Below, piece after piece: positions 1 through 5,164 of a DNA stretch of 5,552 bases. Position 1 is the first letter of the stretch, and every line of letters begins with the position of its first letter. Under the pieces are notes generated by a model. It did not search any database. It was given only the letters and a program-made list of their open reading frames with translations, and was not told the origin of the DNA. Source of the DNA: an uncultured Lachnospiraceae bacterium (GTDB lineage: Bacteria; Bacillota; Clostridia; Lachnospirales; Lachnospiraceae); contig CAJOQO010000083.1 in the NCBI GenBank assembly GCA_905236545.1, positions 1-5,552 on the forward strand. Reading direction: 5' to 3'. Position numbers and translations under genes: made by a program.

Positions 1-12
1 GAGCCCCTGTGG

Positions 13-169
13 CTGTCAGAAAAGGGGGGCAGGATGTGACCCAATGTCATTAGCTTTAGACTGAAGTGATCTGACCGGCACCCCGGAGTGGACCTATAGG
101 GGCGTCCGCGAAGGGGTGCCGATCAGGAACGAAAGGTAAAGTTAATGACATTGGGTGTGACCTGTAACG
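13..169 (+). repeat. Intergenic repeat, copy 1, interrupted by an inserted element
   Basis: A repeat unit starts with CTGTCAGAAAA and a G-run (13-29) and ends with CCTGTAACG (161-169). It is split by a 116-bp element at 40-155. If that element and one copy of TGTGA are removed, the junction reads GGATGTGACCTGTAACG. This matches GGACGTGGCCTGTAACG at 4642-4658 in 15 of 17 positions. The upstream CTGTCAGAAA plus G-run is also shared with 4611-4624. Both copies lie a short way upstream of a strong promoter on the same strand. The function is unknown. It could be a dispersed intergenic repeat or a regulatory element; only two copies are visible here. Confidence 0.6.
40..155. mobile_element. MITE-like palindromic element with 18-bp terminal inverted repeats
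   Basis: The ends are CCCAATGTCATTAGCTTT (40-57) and AAAGTTAATGACATTGGG (138-155), which are inverse complements at 17 of 18 positions. The element is flanked by a direct 5-bp duplication, TGTGA (35-39 and 156-160). It contains no gene. The interior folds further: CTGACCGGCACCCC (71-84) against GGGGTGCCGATCAG (113-126) with one mismatch, and 88-93 against 104-109. Terminal inverted repeats plus a target duplication are the hallmark of a non-autonomous DNA transposon mobilised by a transposase encoded elsewhere. The parent insertion sequence is not identifiable from this window. The alternative is a stable structured RNA, but that would not explain the duplication or the clean interruption of a repeat. 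Confidence 0.65.
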
Positions 170-205
170 AGTTTACATGAAGAAAATGAAAACATCAAGA
201 AGATG

Positions 206-234
206 TTGACTTTTACACCCGCGCGGATTAGAAT
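206..234 (+). promoter_or_regulatory. rpsT promoter (sigma-A type)
   Basis: The -35 box TTGACT (206-211) and -10 box TAGAAT (229-234) are separated by the ideal 17 bp. This predicts a start of transcription near 241 and a leader of about 93 nt before rpsT. A perfect inverted repeat, AACATC (191-196) and GATGTT (202-207), touches the -35 box and could be a protein-binding site, though this is speculative. The promoter lies 50 bp downstream of the inserted element. Confidence 0.75.
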
Positions 235-245
235 ACCACCGTATG

Positions 246-281
246 TGTGCCTGAAACGTCCGTGTCCGTCTTTCAAGCACG
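246..281 (+). promoter_or_regulatory. Hairpin in the rpsT 5' leader
   Basis: GTGC (247-250) and TGAAA (252-256) can pair with TTTCA (271-275) and GCAC (277-280), separated by a single C/A mismatch. This gives about nine base pairs with a 14-nt loop. It lies at the very 5' end of the predicted rpsT transcript. It may stabilise the message or take part in S20 feedback control, which is known in E. coli through a different leader. No homology to a known leader is claimed. Confidence 0.4.
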
Positions 282-333
282 AATGAGTATTTATTAATCT
301 TTATAGATAGATCTATTGTTGGAGGTGTACGTT

Positions 334-597
334 TTGGCAAACATTAAGTCCGCTAAGAAGCGTGTTCTGACCAGCAGAGTCAGACAGGAAAGAAACAAGT
401 CCATCAAGTCTTCGATCAAGACTGCTTCCAAGAAGGTTCTCGCAGCAGTTGAGGCTTCCGATAAGGAGCTTGCCGCGAAGGAACTGCTCAACGCCACGTC
501 TGTGATTGACAAGGCTGCGAAGAAGGGTGTTCTTCATAAGAATACCGCTTCCCGCAAGGTTTCCCGTCTGGCCAGCGCTGTGAACCGTATCGGCTGA
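334..597 (+). CDS. rpsT: Small ribosomal subunit protein bS20
   Basis: This encodes an 87-residue bS20, a primary-binding protein that contacts 16S rRNA and helps assemble the 30S subunit. The N-terminus MANIKSAKKRV is the family signature. It is followed by the lysine- and alanine-rich helical body (for example RQERNKSIKSSIKT and KELLNATSVIDKAAKKG) and a C-terminal helix with HKNTASRKVSRLASAVN. The length is normal. The start codon is TTG (334-336), chosen because it places the conserved start correctly and because GGAGGTG (321-327) sits 6 nt upstream. An earlier TTG at 316 would lie before that ribosome binding site. E. coli rpsT also starts with UUG, where the weak codon contributes to autoregulation; whether that holds here is inference. 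The gene appears monocistronic, with its own promoter at 206-234, and converges with holA across a shared terminator. Confidence 0.96.
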   Translation: MANIKSAKKRVLTSRVRQERNKSIKSSIKTASKKVLAAVEASDKELAAKELLNATSVIDKAAKKGVLHKNTASRKVSRLASAVNRIG

Positions 598-640
598 AGG
601 TTCTCTGAGCGAGCCGGATAAAAACAGAATGAAAAACCAT

Positions 641-671
641 GCGCACCGGACCGTCATCCCGGTGCGCTTTT
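641..671. terminator. Bidirectional intrinsic terminator between rpsT and holA
   Basis: GCGCACCGG (641-649) pairs perfectly with CCGGTGCGC (659-667) around a 9-nt loop. A T-run (668-671) follows on the + strand. On the - strand the stem is followed after a few bases by five Ts (complement of A632-636). It can therefore serve both converging genes. The holA stop codon (654-656) lies in the loop and the right arm encodes the last holA residues, so the - strand signal begins inside the coding region. Confidence 0.75.
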
Positions 672-1796
672 CATGATCAGAAGCTCCAGCCCCAGCCGCA
701 TGTCGATCTGTCCGCTCTGCGCCCTCTCCTGCATCCGGGCACATTCCTCCACCATGCGTCTGAGAGATGCCAGGGAGAAGCCTGCCGCCTGGCGCATCGC
801 CTTGTCCGCCTGCCACCTGCCTGTCCCAAGTTCCTCCATCACACGTCCGATCGAGCCGCCGTCGTCCATGATGCTTCTAACCAGCATCAGCTGGTCAAAC
901 TGACGCATGATCAGGATGAGAATCTTAACAGGCGGTTCCTTAACCTGAAGCAGGTCATCGTACAGGTCAAGCGCTCCTTTTCTGTCGCCCAGCGAAAGCA
1001 GATCCAGCATCCGGAAAATCCTGCTCTCCAGGATCTCACTCGTCAGTTCCTTCACATCTTCCGTCCGTATGATTCCTCCATACCCCGCACAGGAGATCAG
1101 CTTCTGTGTCTCTGTACTGATATGCGACATATCCGTTCCGGTCATGGACAGGAACGTGTCCAGCGTCTCATTGGTAATACGGATCTTCTCCGCTCCCAGC
1201 TTTGCCAGCACCCATTTACGAAGCACCGGTTCGTCCGGCGTAGAAAAGGACACCGCCAGGCCGCATTTCCCGACAGCCTTGAACAGCCTGCTTCTTTTAT
1301 CGACAGCGGTCTTCCCTTTCTGGCCGCCCGGCTTCTTTTCATCCGCATGTTCCGTAAACAGGACAACCGTGCTGTCCGGTATTCCCGGCAGGAACTGTGC
1401 GACAGCCGCGCTCAGGTCAGCCTCGCTGCCGCCCCCGGAATCCGGCTCCGGTTCCGCGCCGTTCTCCTCCGCAAAATCTCCGGCTCCGCCGCCCGTTTTC
1501 CGGCCGGGACGGAACAGTTTTGTGTCATCCAGAACCACCATCCGGTATTCCGCGAAGAATGGCAGGGAGAGGATCTCATCCTGAACGGTATTCCAGTCCA
1601 GATGATCCTCACGATGAATATTGAGGTTCATACTGTCCCCGTCCCCGCAGACGGCGCGGATCAGCTCGCGCCTGTACTGCTGCACCAGATACTCCTCCTC
1701 TCCGTAGAGCAGGTATACCCGGCGGAACTTTTTCAGCCTGATATCCTCCTGAAGTGCCTTCATGCCGGATGCGTCCGGCTTTTTTGTACCAGCCAT
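654..1796 (-). CDS. holA: DNA polymerase III delta subunit (clamp loader)
   Basis: This encodes a 380-residue delta subunit, the clamp-loader component that opens the beta sliding clamp. The N-terminal region has the family pattern RRVYLLYGEEEYLVQQYRRE (about residues 25-44), the counterpart of the degenerate AAA+ fold. Further matches are LSLPFFAEYRMVVLDD (about 76-91), the FSTPDEPVLRKWV linker (about 184-196), GTDMSHISTETQKL (about 220-233), and a C-terminal helical domain with SRIFRMLDLLSLGDRKGALDL. It is somewhat longer than the usual 330-345 residues. A Gly/Glu-rich, low-complexity insert of roughly 30 residues lies at about 96-128 before LSAAVAQFLPG. The ATG at 1794-1796 is preferred because AAAGGA precedes it by 5 nt. 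An internal ATG at 1761-1763 (MKALQED) begins where most homologues start but has no good ribosome site. The gene is divergent from asnA and convergent with rpsT; holA next to rpsT is a common Firmicutes arrangement. Confidence 0.92.
   Translation of the reverse strand: MAGTKKPDASGMKALQEDIRLKKFRRVYLLYGEEEYLVQQYRRELIRAVCGDGDSMNLNIHREDHLDWNTVQDEILSLPFFAEYRMVVLDDTKLFRPGRKTGGGAGDFAEENGAEPEPDSGGGSEADLSAAVAQFLPGIPDSTVVLFTEHADEKKPGGQKGKTAVDKRSRLFKAVGKCGLAVSFSTPDEPVLRKWVLAKLGAEKIRITNETLDTFLSMTGTDMSHISTETQKLISCAGYGGIIRTEDVKELTSEILESRIFRMLDLLSLGDRKGALDLYDDLLQVKEPPVKILILIMRQFDQLMLVRSIMDDGGSIGRVMEELGTGRWQADKAMRQAAGFSLASLRRMVEECARMQERAQSGQIDMRLGLELLIMKSAPG
1764..1785 (+). other. Terminator-like hairpin antisense to the holA 5' end
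   Basis: On the + strand GCCGGA (1764-1769) and TCCGGC (1774-1779) form a perfect 6-bp stem with a TGCG loop, followed directly by six Ts (1780-1785). This has the form of an intrinsic terminator for + strand transcripts. On the other strand it encodes the KKPDASG segment of the holA N-terminal extension and lies just before the alternative ATG at 1763. No + strand gene ends here, so its use is unproven. It may block antisense transcription toward asnA or be a coding coincidence. Confidence 0.35.
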
Positions 1797-1876
1797 CTCA
1801 TTCCTTTCCGCGGTGATCATCCCGGCCGTCTGTCCGGCAATCCTGCTGCATTGCAAAACGGAATGAATCAGCGTTT

Positions 1877-1902
1877 CCTGTTTTTCTTTACAAAAAAACA
1901 GG
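1877..1902. other. A/T-rich hairpin between holA and asnA
   Basis: CCTGTTTTT (1877-1885) pairs with AAAAACAGG (1894-1902) around an 8-nt loop, nine perfect base pairs. On the holA transcript it falls at the 5' end of the predicted leader. On the asnA side it overlaps the predicted -35 box. It could be a leader stem for holA mRNA. It lacks a following U-run, so it is not called a terminator. Confidence 0.4.
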
Positions 1903-1916
1903 GATGCAATTATAAT
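1887..1916 (+). promoter_or_regulatory. asnA promoter
   Basis: The -35 box TTTACA (1887-1892) and a perfect -10 box TATAAT (1911-1916) are separated by 18 bp. The predicted transcript starts near 1923 and has a leader of about 117 nt. The -10 box is part of the palindrome ATTATAAT, which also gives TATAAT on the opposite strand for holA. Confidence 0.65.
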
Positions 1917-1937
1917 GACATGATGCAGGGGTCAAAA
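1910..1937 (-). promoter_or_regulatory. Probable holA promoter, overlapping the asnA promoter
   Basis: Read on the - strand, TATAAT occupies 1915-1910. A weak -35 candidate, TTTTGA, lies at 1937-1932 with a 16-bp spacer; TTGACC at 1935-1930 is closer to consensus but too near. The predicted start is around 1903, giving a leader of about 107 nt before the holA ATG. The -10 is convincing and the -35 is weak. Confidence 0.45.
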
Positions 1938-1957
1938 GCACCGAAGCCGGTGTCCTG
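1926..1957 (+). promoter_or_regulatory. Hairpin at the 5' end of the asnA leader
   Basis: CACCG (1939-1943) pairs with CGGTG (1948-1952), and an outer CAGG (1926-1929) pairs with CCTG (1954-1957) across an asymmetric bulge. It sits at the start of the predicted asnA transcript. The leader to the start codon is only about 117 nt. It shows no T-box antiterminator sequence and no terminator, so tRNA-sensing attenuation of asnA is not supported. Confidence 0.35.
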
Positions 1958-2039
1958 TCTCAGTCATTCTGTGTTGCTGCTGATAAGACCTGTTGCGAAG
2001 CGTTTCCCTAAGTATATCAGGAAAAGAGGAACCATACAA

Positions 2040-3053
2040 ATGAGCAAAATCTATATCCCGGACGGCTACCGGCCGCTGCTGTCCATGTACGATACCCAGA
2101 AAGCAATCGGTGTGATCAAGCGCCAGTTCGCCGATACCCTGGCCGCAACCCTTCAGCTGCACCGTGTCAGCGCTCCGCTCTTTCTGGAGGCTTCCACCGG
2201 TCTGAACGATGACCTGAACGGGTACGAGCGCAAGGTCACCTTTGATATCAAAGATACCGGCACACAGGCCCAGGTGGTTCAGTCCCTGGCAAAATGGAAG
2301 AGACTGGCACTCAAAGACTATAACTTCCATGTCGGGAAGGGCCTTTATACGGATATGAACGCGATCCGCCGCGATGAAGAGCTTGACAATCTCCACTCGA
2401 TCTACGTGGACCAGTGGGACTGGGAGAAGGTGATCCGCAGGGAGGACCGTACTCTGGAGTACCTTCAGCGTACGGTACGCGCCATCGTATCCGCGGTCTG
2501 TGCCGCCGAGATGAATCTTCACGCGCAGTTCCCGCAGCTTTATGAGCTTCCGCTTCACACGCCGGACGTCACCTTCGTCACCGCCCAGGAGCTGGAGGAT
2601 CTCTACCCGGATCTGTCCCCAAAAGAGCGGGAAAACCGGTTTGTTTATGAGAACGGTACCACTTTCCTCATGCAGATCGGAAAGAAGCTGCGCTCCGGTG
2701 AAAGGCACGACGGCAGGGCGCCCGACTATGACGACTGGGATCTGAACGGCGACATTCTTTTCTGGAACAGCACTTTGAATATCAGCTATGAGCTTTCCAG
2801 CATGGGGATCCGGGTCAGTCCGGAAAGCCTGGACCGGCAGCTGACGGAAGCAGGCTGTGATGAACGCCGCTCGCTTCCGTTCCACAAAGCGCTCCTGGCA
2901 GGAGATCTTCCTTATACCATCGGCGGCGGGATCGGTCAGAGCCGCCTGTGTATGCTGATCCTCGGTTCCGCTCACATCGGAGAGGTGCAGGCCAGTGTGT
3001 GGGATGATGAGACAGTCACGCAGTGCCGCCGCGCCGGCATCCCGCTGCTGTAA
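2040..3053 (+). CDS. asnA: Aspartate--ammonia ligase (asparagine synthetase A)
   Basis: This encodes a 337-residue, full-length AsnA, which makes asparagine from aspartate, ammonia and ATP in the cytosol through an aspartyl-AMP intermediate. The enzyme has a class II aminoacyl-tRNA synthetase-like fold related to AspRS. Visible family blocks are ASTGLNDDLNGYERKVTFDI (about residues 51-70), DTGTQAQVVQSLAKWKRLAL (about 72-91) and KGLYTDMNAIRRDE (about 100-113). They continue with LHSIYVDQWDWEKVI (about 118-132), HDGRAPDYDDWDLNGDILFW (about 223-242) and the C-terminal LPYTIGGGIGQSRLCMLIL (about 290-308), the glycine-rich ATP-binding motif 3 region. The ATG at 2040 gives the expected MSKIYIPDGY start and has AGAGGA (2025-2030) 9 nt upstream. 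The frame stays open upstream, but that region is leader and antisense to holA. The gene has its own promoter and terminator and so is probably monocistronic. Confidence 0.96.
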   Translation: MSKIYIPDGYRPLLSMYDTQKAIGVIKRQFADTLAATLQLHRVSAPLFLEASTGLNDDLNGYERKVTFDIKDTGTQAQVVQSLAKWKRLALKDYNFHVGKGLYTDMNAIRRDEELDNLHSIYVDQWDWEKVIRREDRTLEYLQRTVRAIVSAVCAAEMNLHAQFPQLYELPLHTPDVTFVTAQELEDLYPDLSPKERENRFVYENGTTFLMQIGKKLRSGERHDGRAPDYDDWDLNGDILFWNSTLNISYELSSMGIRVSPESLDRQLTEAGCDERRSLPFHKALLAGDLPYTIGGGIGQSRLCMLILGSAHIGEVQASVWDDETVTQCRRAGIPLL

Positions 3054-3099
3054 CAATGTCTTTTGCATAAGCCTGACGGCTGTTCATAAAATGGAGATA

Positions 3100-3138
3100 A
3101 AAAGGAGCATCCCCTGACCGGTATGCTCCTTTTGTTTT
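3100..3138. terminator. Bidirectional intrinsic terminator between asnA and the LCP gene
   Basis: AAAAGGAGCAT (3100-3110) pairs perfectly over 11 bp with ATGCTCCTTTT (3123-3133) around a 12-nt loop. The T-rich tail continues through GTTTT (3134-3138). On the - strand the stem also ends in a T-run (complement of A3099-3103). It lies between the converging stop codons and can end both transcripts. Confidence 0.85.
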
Positions 3139-3199
3139 ATTTCCTGTTCCGTTTCTGTAATGATTCAGCACCCCCTGGAATTGCTCATGATCCAGTCAG

Positions 3200-4504
3200 C
3201 TAAGCCTGCCTGTCTGACGGACCCGCTTTATCCGTTTCATCCGGATCCTCTGTCGCCAGTTCTCCGATATACCCTTCCGGGAAGAGGGTTCCCGTTCCGC
3301 CTGTCAGCTCCATGTATTCATCCGTCAGTTCATACTTCGAGGTATCCATGTCATTGTCCGTATTCGCGCTGACAGCTCCGTCGCCATAGATGGTTCTGTG
3401 CATCTGCATGATCGTCGAATCCCAGTGAGGAACCAGCATCCCCTGGCCGCCAACTTCAATCTCGTCATACTGCCCGTCATAGGGCACACGGTCCATGACA
3501 ATATCATACTTCAGGATCGAAGGAGCATCCCACACCAGAGACCAGATCTCATTCTCCGGCAGATTATGCGTGACAAGCGGAAGCACCTTCTGAACGAATC
3601 CAAGCAGCTGGGTGGAACTCAGCGTTTTGATCTTTTCAACCATCTGCTGGATCACATAGCGCTGTCTCTGTGTCCTGGTATAGTCGGAATTGCCGACAAA
3701 ACGGTTCCTCGCATAGGCAACCGCCTGGACGCCGTCGCTCAGGATCTTTCCCGGGCCTTGCAGAATCGCATGCTCTTCATACGGGATATCCAGGACACGC
3801 TCACACATATCCTTGATATAGCCGTTCGCGACCTCAATTTCATTCGCTGTCCACTCCAGCTCAACTCCGCCGAGCGCATCCACAACATCCACAAGATTCT
3901 CAAAGTCGATCGCCACATAACGCTCTACCGGAACGCGGAAATTCTCTTCCACCGTATCGCACAGCAGAGGTCCGCCGCCGTAGGCATAGGCGGAATTCAG
4001 CTTGTTGTAATCATGACCCGGAATCTCCACATAGGTATCCCTCATCAGGGAGATTACGCTGGCACGCTTTTTGTCATTGTTCAGGGACACGAGCATCATG
4101 CTGTCCGAGTTTCCGTTCCAGCTCTTGTCCACTCTGTCCACGCCGACAATCAGGACATTGTAGACAGACTGATCCATGATCACATCCTCATCCCTGGCCG
4201 TCTGAGCCTGATTCATCTTTATGTGAATGCTCTCAAGCTCCGACTCGTTCAGAACCGTCCCGACCGCCTCCACTTCGGTATTCTTCTCCATCGCCTCTTC
4301 CGGAAGCGTCTCAAATTGCTTTACATCCTCATCGGCCTGGTAATTCATCCGGGTAATCATATTATGCCCAAAGTAATAGATCCCGATGCTGCCTGCCACA
4401 ACGACCCCCAGGATCACACACAGTGTGATTCCCAGAACCTTTCCCCAGCTGGGACCTCTCCGGCTCATCTGCATCAGCGGATTGCTGTCCTGTCTTCGCG
4501 ACAT
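3200..4504 (-). CDS. LCP (LytR-CpsA-Psr) family cell-wall polymer ligase
   Basis: This encodes a 434-residue membrane-anchored protein. After a basic cytoplasmic tail (MSRRQDSNPL) a single membrane segment spans about residues 23-45 (KVLGITLCVILGVVVAGSIG), so the bulk is extracellular. The LCP catalytic domain spans about 113-295. It contains YNVLIVGVDR (115-124), NSDSMMLVSL (132-141), SLMRDTYVEIPG (152-163) with the conserved Arg155-Asp156, YNKLNSAYAYGG (166-177), VVDALGGVE (207-215), AYARNR (263-268) and SDYTRTQRQR (273-282). Family members transfer lipid-linked anionic polymers such as teichoic acid or capsule to peptidoglycan. The acidic C-terminal tail (after about residue 385) has no recognised domain. 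The ATG at 4502-4504 is chosen because GGAGG (4517-4513) lies 8 nt upstream; an earlier in-frame ATG at 4517-4519 overlaps that site. Which polymer it handles cannot be told, since no wall biosynthesis genes are nearby. Confidence 0.93.
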   Translation of the reverse strand: MSRRQDSNPLMQMSRRGPSWGKVLGITLCVILGVVVAGSIGIYYFGHNMITRMNYQADEDVKQFETLPEEAMEKNTEVEAVGTVLNESELESIHIKMNQAQTARDEDVIMDQSVYNVLIVGVDRVDKSWNGNSDSMMLVSLNNDKKRASVISLMRDTYVEIPGHDYNKLNSAYAYGGGPLLCDTVEENFRVPVERYVAIDFENLVDVVDALGGVELEWTANEIEVANGYIKDMCERVLDIPYEEHAILQGPGKILSDGVQAVAYARNRFVGNSDYTRTQRQRYVIQQMVEKIKTLSSTQLLGFVQKVLPLVTHNLPENEIWSLVWDAPSILKYDIVMDRVPYDGQYDEIEVGGQGMLVPHWDSTIMQMHRTIYGDGAVSANTDNDMDTSKYELTDEYMELTGGTGTLFPEGYIGELATEDPDETDKAGPSDRQA

Positions 4505-4566
4505 CCGACCAACCTCCATACGATAACAAGTTCGATCCGTGCGTACAATGCATTTCAAACTTATTC

Positions 4567-4596
4567 ATCTTAACACACAATATGCTGATCAATCAA
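4567..4596 (-). promoter_or_regulatory. Probable promoter of the LCP gene
   Basis: On the - strand TTGATT (4596-4591) and TAAGAT (4572-4567) are separated by 18 bp. This predicts a start near 4560 and a leader of about 55 nt. Each box departs from consensus by one or two bases. It is back-to-back with the repeat copy at 4611-4658. Confidence 0.45.
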
Positions 4597-4610
4597 TCCT
4601 TGTTTTGTAT

Positions 4611-4658
4611 CTGTCAGAAAGGGGCGGGGGGATCTGCAGCCGGACGTGGCCTGTAACG
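4611..4658 (+). repeat. Intergenic repeat, copy 2 (uninterrupted)
   Basis: CTGTCAGAAAGGGG (4611-4624) and GGACGTGGCCTGTAACG (4642-4658) match the two ends of the repeat at 13-169. The middle, with a second G-run (4626-4631), is longer than in copy 1 and unlike it. It lies 16 bp upstream of the -35 box of the next promoter, in the same orientation as copy 1 relative to rpsT. The role is unknown. Confidence 0.55.
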
Positions 4659-4674
4659 TCTTTCTTCCGGCAAG

Positions 4675-4703
4675 TTGACATCCGTGCATGAGAACTGTAA
4701 TAT
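4675..4703 (+). promoter_or_regulatory. Strong promoter of the DUF6465-like gene
   Basis: A perfect -35 TTGACA (4675-4680) and -10 TAATAT (4698-4703) are spaced by exactly 17 bp. This predicts a start near 4710. It is the best promoter in the window and drives a leader of about 150 nt, so the small downstream gene is probably well expressed. Confidence 0.8.
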
Positions 4704-4709
4704 GTCGTG

Positions 4710-4853
4710 GTAACAAAGGATTACACCTGTACGGTTGGATCGCTGAAGCGGTCCGACTCCACCCCGCTGATTCGCCAGAACCGTGCTTCACACCCATGCG
4801 GCTGCCTGTGCATCCGCGTTTTGCGCATCAGCGGGCGAAGATCTGTGAAGGAG
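4710..4853 (+). promoter_or_regulatory. Structured 5' leader RNA, candidate riboswitch or autoregulatory element
   Basis: Several mutually compatible helices can be drawn. Helix A is GTACGGTT (4729-4736) with AACCGTGC (4779-4786), eight pairs including one wobble. Helix B is GGATCGC (4737-4743) with GCGGTCC (4748-4754), closed by a TGAA loop and stacked directly on A. Helix C is CCCGCTGA (4763-4770) with TCAGCGGG (4828-4835), eight perfect pairs that cross A and so form a pseudoknot. Helix D is ATGCGG (4796-4801) with CCGCGT (4814-4819). Helix E is TTCACA (4787-4792) with TGTGAA (4844-4849), which covers the first two bases of the AAGGAG ribosome site (4848-4853). A pseudoknotted fold ending in a helix over the ribosome site is typical of translational cis-regulators. 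I do not recognise it as a named riboswitch class. The folding is by eye, without energies or covariation. Confidence 0.5.
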
Positions 4854-4860
4854 AATTCAA

Positions 4861-5070
4861 ATGGCAGCAAAAACCGAACCGGTCGTTAACGTTGTTCTTC
4901 AGTTTGACGGCAAATCCGTAGATGTCGCTGATGTCTCAAAAGCCGCAAAAAAATGCTGGAAAGAGAATCATAAAGAAGACGTCAGGGAACTTCACCTCTA
5001 TCTGAAATCTGAAGAAAGCAAAGCTTACTATGTAATCAACGGAAAGGAAGCAGGCTCCGTAGATCTGTAA
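4861..5070 (+). CDS. Small DUF6465-like protein of unknown function
   Basis: This encodes a 69-residue soluble, charged protein with no membrane segment or signal peptide. The pattern resembles the DUF6465 domain of Clostridia: a strand with VVLQFDGKSVDVADVSKAAK (about residues 11-30), a helix with a conserved Trp (KKCWKENH), a strand ELHLYLKSEES (about 43-53), and the closing YYVINGKEAGSVDL (about 56-69). Many relatives as I remember them carry a long Lys/Ala-rich N-terminal extension, which is lacking here, leaving only the core domain. No biochemical role is known to me. The ATG at 4861 is supported by AAGGAG (4848-4853) 7 nt upstream. It has a near-perfect promoter and a strongly structured leader, which suggests abundant but regulated expression. 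The family name is from memory of the pattern and not from a search. Confidence 0.8.
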   Translation: MAAKTEPVVNVVLQFDGKSVDVADVSKAAKKCWKENHKEDVRELHLYLKSEESKAYYVINGKEAGSVDL

Positions 5071-5102
5071 ACCGCTTCTCTGCGGATCCTGAGACGCAGC
5101 AC

Positions 5103-5129
5103 AGCCGGGCAGGGAATCCCTGCCCGGCT
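5103..5129 (+). terminator. Strong hairpin after the DUF6465-like gene, possible terminator
   Basis: AGCCGGGCAGGG (5103-5114) pairs perfectly with CCCTGCCCGGCT (5118-5129), 12 GC-rich base pairs around AAT. It lies 33 nt after the stop codon. The following bases (CTTCCGCG) are not a proper U-run, so termination may be partial. It could instead protect the 3' end of the upstream message or separate its expression from tmcAL. A smaller stem, CTGCG/CGCAG (5080-5084, 5095-5099), precedes it. Confidence 0.55.
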
Positions 5130-5164
5130 CTTCCGCGCCGGAGCCTTTCTCTTATGCGGCGTTG

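Noticed and set aside
1..333. A coding gene or CRISPR array in the first 333 bases
   Set aside because: No open frame with a ribosome site and no regularly spaced repeats; the repeats seen are inverted ends and a target duplication.
639..2039. Very long open + strand frame running through the holA region and joined in frame to asnA
   Set aside because: It is the antisense of holA, which has clear family motifs. The translation is Arg/His/Pro-rich with no domain. The true asnA start has its own ribosome site and promoter within this stretch.
1920..2039. In-frame upstream ATG that would extend AsnA by about 40 residues
   Set aside because: It lies at or before the predicted transcript start, has no ribosome site, and AsnA proteins begin near MSKIYIP.
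1923..2039. T-box leader controlling asnA
   Set aside because: The leader is too short, and no T-box antiterminator sequence or terminator stem is visible.
1932..3068. Long - strand open frame opposite asnA
   Set aside because: It is the shadow of asnA; no ribosome site or recognisable protein pattern.
4505..4558. Longer N-terminus for the LCP protein
   Set aside because: The extra residues lie upstream of, or overlap, the GGAGG site that serves the ATG at 4504.
3398..4573. Long + strand open frame opposite the LCP gene
   Set aside because: It is the antisense of a gene with intact LCP motifs, and the translation is His/Ile/Arg-rich with no domain.
4729..4835. tRNA, SRP RNA or a classic riboswitch in the leader
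   Set aside because: No cloverleaf, no SRP core sequence, and no match by eye to the conserved cores of the riboswitch classes I considered (THF, ZTP, fluoride, cyclic-di-GMP, guanidine).
4688..4921. Short open frames overlapping the leader and start of the DUF6465-like gene
   Set aside because: They begin at or before the predicted transcript start, lack ribosome sites and overlap the well-supported gene at 4861.
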